Below are positions 59,650 to 64,000 of a DNA stretch of 64,000 nt, piece by piece. Position 1 is the first letter of the stretch; the number at the start of each line of letters is the position of its first letter. Source of the DNA: Ktedonosporobacter rubrisoli. GTDB lineage: Bacteria; Chloroflexota; Ktedonobacteria; Ktedonobacterales; Ktedonobacteraceae. The stretch is taken from assembly GCF_004208415.1 (NCBI RefSeq), contig NZ_CP035758.1, positions 6,138,001-6,202,000 on the forward strand, read 5' to 3'. A model generated the notes under the pieces. The model saw only the letters and a program-made list of their open reading frames with translations, made no database searches and was not told the DNA's origin. The position numbers and the translations under genes were made by a program.

Positions 59650-60909
59650 TCAAGAGTCCATCATGGCGCGCAGACGGGCCTTCCAGCCCTTATCGTCCTC
59701 TGCTTCGCTGGCCTGTTTCTCGGTCTCTATGACCCACTTGCGCGTCCCATCAGGGGAACGAGTGGGAGCCGCGCGATGCACGCGCCCATCCTTATTATCA
59801 AGGTTGCGCAGGGCAGTATGAGCGGCTTTACGCACGTCGTAAACAGGATCTTGCAAGAGCTGGCTAATCTCGGCACGCGCCGATTGAGCGGCCAGGCGTC
59901 CAAGCGTGCGTGCGCTCCCCGCCCGCTCTTCGGAGGTTACAGCGTGCAGCGAGTCGATAATGTCGGGTGTAAGCTGCTTTAAGGAAAGGTCTGCGATAAG
60001 TCGAAGCAGGCGATTGCGGCGCATAGGATGCACCAGCGAAGCTAGGGCCGAGCGGCAATCTGCGGCAATCTGGGCTTTATTGTGAATCAGGCCTTGCTCT
60101 TTAGCCTCCAACACAGCCATCTCGGGCGAGAGCAGCGAGGTCCCACGCAGAAAAGGTTCAATCCAGGCTGCAACCTTATCGGCCTGTTCCGTATTTTCAT
60201 GAAGGTGCAAGATGTCAGGATAATATTGCTTGAGCCAGTAATAGAGGGCCAGGGTTACTTCGGCATCGCGAGCAGCATAGGCAATCATCGCCGGCGGCAG
60301 GGGACGGCGCGTCCAGTCCGTGCGCTGAAGGCTTTTATCGAGATGAATATTGAAGGCTCGCAAGAGCATAGCGGCCAGTGACGATTCGTGCTGGCCAAAG
60401 ATCGAACGACAGGTGGCTTCCAGGTCATAGTAGTGCGCCACGCTCAGGCCGCGCTCAGCCATGACGCGCAGATCGGCGCCAGCTCCATGCAAGAGGACAG
60501 CGATAGCGGGATCGCCAACGACTTCGAGGAGGGGTGTGAGATCTCCCAGGCGTAGCGTATCGACGACAAAACAGTAGTTGTCGACAGCAAGCTGCAGGAG
60601 CGCAAGGCGGGGCACTGTGCTGGCGACTTTATTTTGTGTATGTGAACGCACCTGGGTAAATTCGGCGTCGATAGCAACTACCCTGGCTGCCTTGAGCACT
60701 TCGACCGCAGCGAGCAATTGTTCCGGATGGTCCACCCATATCCGCTGTCCCTTGTGCGGCATTATGCCTGGAGGAGGAGTTGTACCTAGATAGCCAGGCT
60801 GTACATTGTCCAGGTCTTCTGGTCCTACTAATGGTACTTTGTCGCTCAATAAATTGCCAATCAGTCTTTTTAACTTAGTACAAAATCCATCTGAAAGTAG
60901 TGAGTACAC
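59650..60909 (-). CDS. RNase D-like 3'-5' exonuclease with C-terminal HEAT-like tail
   Basis: A 419-residue DEDDy exonuclease. Exo I is VVAIDAEFTQ near residue 81, Exo II is LLHGAGADLRVMAE near 140, and Exo III is YAARDAEVTLALYYWL near 217, giving the D-E-D-D and Tyr set. An HRDC domain of the E. coli type is not clear; the C-terminal part (about 270-370) has short helices like a HEAT pair (IADLSLKQLTPDIIDSLHAV, VYDVRKAAHTALRNL). It probably trims tRNA or other structured RNA 3' ends. The GTG at 60909 is the listed start; about 45 residues before the core are poorly conserved, so a later start is possible. Confidence 0.85.
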   Translation of the reverse strand: MYSLLSDGFCTKLKRLIGNLLSDKVPLVGPEDLDNVQPGYLGTTPPPGIMPHKGQRIWVDHPEQLLAAVEVLKAARVVAIDAEFTQVRSHTQNKVASTVPRLALLQLAVDNYCFVVDTLRLGDLTPLLEVVGDPAIAVLLHGAGADLRVMAERGLSVAHYYDLEATCRSIFGQHESSLAAMLLRAFNIHLDKSLQRTDWTRRPLPPAMIAYAARDAEVTLALYYWLKQYYPDILHLHENTEQADKVAAWIEPFLRGTSLLSPEMAVLEAKEQGLIHNKAQIAADCRSALASLVHPMRRNRLLRLIADLSLKQLTPDIIDSLHAVTSEERAGSARTLGRLAAQSARAEISQLLQDPVYDVRKAAHTALRNLDNKDGRVHRAAPTRSPDGTRKWVIETEKQASEAEDDKGWKARLRAMMDS

Positions 60910-60963
60910 AACACTATATCATATACTCTTATTCTCTGCAATCTTATCACAAACGTATCACGG

Positions 60964-60993
60964 GGCTTTCCGCTTCTCGTTTTTCCACCTGAG
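60964..60993. repeat. Short repeat related to copy 4 left flank
   Basis: GGGCTTTCCGCTTCTCGTT, then TTTCCACCTGA, matches the start of the repeat at 59369-59400. It lies in the 298-base gap between the exonuclease and EEP genes, where nothing else is recognised. Confidence 0.4.
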
Positions 60994-61207
60994 AGCGGGG
61001 AGGCGAGCAGCTAGAGCTGTTCCCTCTTGCCCGCTTATGGGCTGGCCCTTTATAATGTCGCTTACTTACTATAATGTTATCAGCGATAGAGAATCATGGC
61101 TGTCATCCCATTTTCGGTAGTGACGTAAATAACCGCCCAGACGATTTTACAATAGTAAGACAATTTTTAACAGAAACAAGAAAAAAACTAATGAGGAAGG
61201 ATTTCTC

Positions 61208-62230
61208 GTGGATAGACTTGCAAAGTTTCTTCGCCAGCAGAGATTCAAGGCCTTGACGCTTTGCTGCTATATGTATCTATGGTTATTGCTTGTCTTTCAG
61301 CTTGTCCAGACCTTCGCGCCGCCCAGCGATGGCCCACTAGCCCTGGCGGCTATCCTTACTCCCTACTTCTTCCTGCCTCCTGTACTTCTGCTGCCTCTGG
61401 TCTTCTGGCGCCGGACGACTTTATTGCGCATTGGTTTGCTGGGCCTGGTGCTGCTCTTTGGCTTGCTCTATCCTCCACACTTTGCGCCTTCGCTGGGCAC
61501 ACCACCCCCAGACAGCATTACGGTAATGAGCTGGAACTTCCACGGCTACCATGAGCGCGCGGGGACGCTACGCGGCGCAATCAATACCTACCATCCTCAG
61601 ATTGTGGCCATCCAGGAGGCCGATTGGCAGGGCATGGAGGCGGGCACCGATGTGCTTGAGCGCTATCCCTACCATATCTTCAAGCCCAGCGATGGCGTGC
61701 CACCCGGCGAGGCTATCATGAGCGTCTATCCCTTGCAGGATTACGGCATCATTAACACTGATCCTCCGCATGAGATTTGGGATATCTCACGTGTGCTCTG
61801 GGCACGAGTGGACCTGGGCCACGGCCACACGTTAATGCTGGTCGATGCGCATCCAATCTCGTCAATCGGCACTGTCTATGGCTGCTTCTTCTGCCCGCAG
61901 CGGCGCAACATGCAGATTCAGGAGATCCATAACTTCATTCAACCTCTACTAAAACGCGGCGAGCATGTCCTCTTGCTGGGCGATATGAACACGACGGATC
62001 GTGAGCCGATCTATAAAGTGCTTTCCTCTGGCTTACAGGATACGCATGAGCTTGTCGGCAGTGGCAGCGGCCATAGCTGGGGCGTGCGTACGCTCAATCC
62101 GTACTGGGCTTTTCTGCGCATTGATTATATGTTTGCCAGCCCCAATATAAAGCCGCTCTACCTGCGGACCGATTGCGCGCCGCGCGGTAGCGAACATTGC
62201 GTGCTGATTGGCCAGTTTGCCTTCACATAA
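61208..62230 (+). CDS. Membrane-anchored endonuclease/exonuclease/phosphatase family protein
   Basis: A 340-residue protein with three N-terminal helices (residues about 18-95) and an EEP domain (about 100-340). Active-site motifs: WNFHG (Asn), IQEADW (metal Glu), LLGDMNTTDRE (Asp-Asn), a YMFASP segment and SEHCVL where SDH is usual. The fold covers sphingomyelinases, inositol-phosphate phosphatases and nucleases; with the domain outside the cell, a lipid or nucleic-acid ester is possible. The start is GTG with GAGGAAGGA before it. Confidence 0.85.
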   Translation: MDRLAKFLRQQRFKALTLCCYMYLWLLLVFQLVQTFAPPSDGPLALAAILTPYFFLPPVLLLPLVFWRRTTLLRIGLLGLVLLFGLLYPPHFAPSLGTPPPDSITVMSWNFHGYHERAGTLRGAINTYHPQIVAIQEADWQGMEAGTDVLERYPYHIFKPSDGVPPGEAIMSVYPLQDYGIINTDPPHEIWDISRVLWARVDLGHGHTLMLVDAHPISSIGTVYGCFFCPQRRNMQIQEIHNFIQPLLKRGEHVLLLGDMNTTDREPIYKVLSSGLQDTHELVGSGSGHSWGVRTLNPYWAFLRIDYMFASPNIKPLYLRTDCAPRGSEHCVLIGQFAFT

Positions 62231-62476
62231 GGTGGGCAAATCAAGCCGGTCAGCCTTCAGTTCGGCCGTCGAGGATAAATCCGTAGCCTTTGTCAGCATC
62301 AAAGGTCCCAGTGAAAACCCATTAAATACGCTCTTTTCCCTCTGGACGGGGCTCCTCTCTGGGCGAGAGCTAACCCCTAGCCCAAGGCTTTAGCATCCCC
62401 TATGCCAGAAGTGGCAGGCCCTGCCCATCTTCCATTCACAAAAATAATCTTCATCTTGCTTAAAAACGCCGATTCA

Positions 62477-62506
62477 TTGACAAATATATTCATACCATGT
62501 TATTAT
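62477..62506 (+). promoter_or_regulatory. Promoter of the SDR gene
   Basis: Perfect TTGACA (62477-62482), an 18-nt spacer and TATTAT (62501-62506). The leader would be about 150 nt. The 433-base gap 62231-62663 holds no gene; its left half has a GGGC/GCCC stem and its right half is AT-rich. Confidence 0.65.
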
Positions 62507-62663
62507 TCTTTCATTAAATGCAAATTTTTATTACATCCAAGCCGCTTATCACCAAAATATAGAAAAATTTTGCCATACAGAGTTTGTGAGAAAATTTCTC
62601 GGCGGCAAGAGCCGAGAAGATCATCTACAAAAGTTAAAAAGAAAGAAGCGGGGGAAAAGATAT

Positions 62664-63551
62664 ATGAGCATGAGCGAGAATAGGGCAAGCCGATCGGCGG
62701 GTCGCGTCTGGTTCATTACTGGCACTTCTACGGGTTTGGGCCGCGCGTTGGCCGAGGCTGTCGTCGCGCATGGCGAGCGCCTGGTAGCTACGGCACGTCG
62801 CCCGGAATGTCTGCAGGATCTCGCCGATAGTGCGCCTGATCGCGTGCTGGCCCTGCCTCTGGATGTCACCAGCCCGGAGCAGGTTCGCACGGCTGTGGAA
62901 GAGGCAATAGAACATTTTGGCCAGATAGATGTGCTGGTCAATAACGCTGGTTATGGGCTGTTTGGCGCCCTCGAAGAGGTGAGCGATATAGAGGCATATC
63001 ACCAGTTCGAGACCAACGTTTTCGGAACGCTGAGATTGACGCGTGCAGTGCTGCCCTTTATGCGCGCCCAGCGTAGCGGCCATATCCTGATGATGTCATC
63101 GACTGGCGGCCTGATCGCTCCTCCAGGCTCAAGCATGTACAACGGGAGCAAATTCGCGATTGAGGGTATAGCAGAAGCTCTTTCACAGGAAGTCGTTTCC
63201 TTTGGCATTCACGTAACCCTGGTCGAGCCGGGAGTTTTCCGCACGGATGTGCTGGGCCGCTCGTTAAAGCGTACACAGTTGGCGCTGGATGACTATGCTC
63301 CAATGAACGGCTTTGTCCGGCAGTGGGTTGAACAAAACAATGGCACGCAACAAGGCGATCCTGCTAAAGCTGCGCAAGCGATGATCAAGGTGGTTGAGGC
63401 GCCCGAACCTCCTCTGCGCCTGGCCCTGGGGGCCGATGCCTTAGAGCTCATACACAAGAAGCTGGCCTGGGTAGCCAGCGATCTGCAAACCTGGGAGGCT
63501 ACTGCCCTTTCCACTGCATTCACACCTGATACGGATGAGTCCAACACATAG
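62664..63551 (+). CDS. Short-chain dehydrogenase/reductase
   Basis: A classical SDR of 295 residues. The cofactor site is TGTSTGLGRALAEA (TGxxxGLG) near residue 17, the basic residues TARR favour NADP(H), and NNAGYGLFGALEE follows. The catalytic set is SSTGGLIAPPGSSMYNGSKF with Ser, Tyr and Lys intact. The C-terminal 100 residues form the usual substrate lid of the NAD(P)-dependent 3-ketoacyl/retinol-type group; the substrate is unknown. The ATG at 62664 has a GGGGGAAAAG site; the open frame back to 62586 is AT-rich and not protein-like. Confidence 0.9.
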   Translation: MSMSENRASRSAGRVWFITGTSTGLGRALAEAVVAHGERLVATARRPECLQDLADSAPDRVLALPLDVTSPEQVRTAVEEAIEHFGQIDVLVNNAGYGLFGALEEVSDIEAYHQFETNVFGTLRLTRAVLPFMRAQRSGHILMMSSTGGLIAPPGSSMYNGSKFAIEGIAEALSQEVVSFGIHVTLVEPGVFRTDVLGRSLKRTQLALDDYAPMNGFVRQWVEQNNGTQQGDPAKAAQAMIKVVEAPEPPLRLALGADALELIHKKLAWVASDLQTWEATALSTAFTPDTDESNT

Positions 63552-63647
63552 GCGCTCAGCTTCTATTCTGCACCAGCGACCAGCCGTGAAGCGGGGTTTG
63601 CTAGAGGACCTGGATAGAGATATATAGCTGAGCAATCAGAAAAGCGC

Positions 63648-63685
63648 GAGGAACAGAAGCTAACTATTCTTAACTTCTGTTCCTC
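63648..63685. terminator. Bidirectional terminator-like inverted repeat
   Basis: GAGGAACAGAAG (63648-63659) pairs perfectly with CTTCTGTTCCTC (63674-63685), 12 bp with a 14-nt loop. An outer GAGCAAT/ATTGCTC (63630-63636 with 63686-63692) encloses it. It sits between convergent genes. There is no long T-tract. Confidence 0.65.
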
Positions 63686-63736
63686 ATTGCTCTATGCTAC
63701 GGATGTTTGCGGCCCTCATCTTGCCAGCTTTGTTTA

Positions 63737-64000
63737 TCAGTTGGGTGTGGCGCTGGCCTGTTCGATCATCACCGGCGGCTCGGCGTTCTTGAGGCGGCGC
63801 AAGAGCCAGTAGAAGGTGAGGGCCAGGATTACAACAGACAAGAGTTTAAACTCGACGCCAAACAGGGGCATAGCCTTGGCGAAGAAGACGGCGCCAAAGG
63901 TGCCAACCAGGGGCAGAACGCAGCTCGGGCAGCCAAAGGTAGAGATGCCCAGGATGACGACAGCGCCGGCGGAACAGGCCGAGCCGGTAAACATGCTTGA
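63737..64000 (-). CDS. Membrane protein with CxxC, runs to or past window end
   Basis: The minus-strand frame is open to the right edge, so the start may be outside the window (a Met at 63994 is possible). At least two hydrophobic helices are visible: GSACSAGAVVILGISTFGCP, then CVLPLVGTFGAVFFAKAM. The GCPSCVLP CxxC in the membrane and LLSVVILALTFYWLLRRLKN later suggest a small heavy-metal or thiol-related membrane protein. No firm family. Confidence 0.5.
   Translation of the reverse strand, partial: SSMFTGSACSAGAVVILGISTFGCPSCVLPLVGTFGAVFFAKAMPLFGVEFKLLSVVILALTFYWLLRRLKNAEPPVMIEQASATPN

Overview
The window looks like chromosome from a Chloroflexota bacterium of the Ktedonobacteria type. This is an inference from gene style, not from a marker search. 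Supporting points are GC near 52-54 %, monoderm-type housekeeping genes (secG, pgsA, plsY, murJ), lipoprotein signal peptides, a PIG-L deacetylase, FHA-ABC transporters, a DUF5679 zinc ribbon, and strong sigma70-type TTGACA/TATAAT promoters. No phage genes, transposases, rRNA operon, canonical tRNA or CRISPR array were seen.

Layout. 1-9.7 kb: hflX (5' end outside the window), a soluble GAF/chemoreceptor-like protein, a CoxG-like protein, rplI, a calcium/proton exchanger, nnrDE, an RNA-methylase-like gene and pgsA. 9.7-16 kb: an MFS transporter with a frameshifted amidohydrolase, then plsY, a divergent panC-like gene and an alpha/beta-hydrolase with a C-terminal zinc ribbon. 16-25 kb: greA with a long leader, an ArsR-type regulator, an unknown Cys/His-rich protein, pyrG with a soluble MgtE-N/CBS protein, an MBL-fold protein and a GT2 glycosyltransferase carrying a degenerate GGDEF-like tail. 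25-36 kb: a YdjM-like/HNH fusion, secG, an SGNH lipoprotein coupled to a giant FtsX permease, a divergent SnoaL/TetR pair, carbonic anhydrase, isocitrate dehydrogenase, a junction-like structured RNA and a second SGNH lipoprotein. 36-45 kb: phoU, PIG-L deacetylase, esterase, murJ, and a tight DUF503-wecG-hldE1-hldE2 envelope-sugar operon, then upp. 45-51 kb: a DppA-like peptidase, a structured RNA region, a self-controlled TetR/FAD-monooxygenase pair, and an unusual DUF6602-like/zinc-ribbon/SDR fusion. 51-56 kb is the most unusual part (below). 56-64 kb: a triple-FHA ABC-2 transporter split by one frameshift, an RNase D-like exonuclease with a repeat tail, a membrane EEP phosphatase/nuclease, an SDR, and a partial membrane protein.

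The best candidate for an undescribed system is 50.9-55.7 kb. Two tandem pairs of non-canonical tRNA-like elements (A1-B1 and A2-B2), each pair under its own strong promoter, lie directly upstream of an LRV-repeat protein and of a MoxR ATPase/vWA-metallopeptidase pair. The elements keep D-, anticodon- and T-arms, but have acceptor helices of about 9-10 bp, unpaired nucleotides at the T/acceptor junction or in the acceptor helix, and altered anticodon loops. A repeat scaffold plus a vWA protein plus tRNA-mimic RNAs recalls Ro60/Y-RNA and RNA-repair scaffolds, but that function is inference.

Four one-base frameshifts (caxA, two in the amidohydrolase, FHA-ABC), three of them at short homopolymers, should be checked as possible sequence errors. 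A family of about 150-180 bp palindromic repeats (MITE-like) occupies several intergenic gaps.
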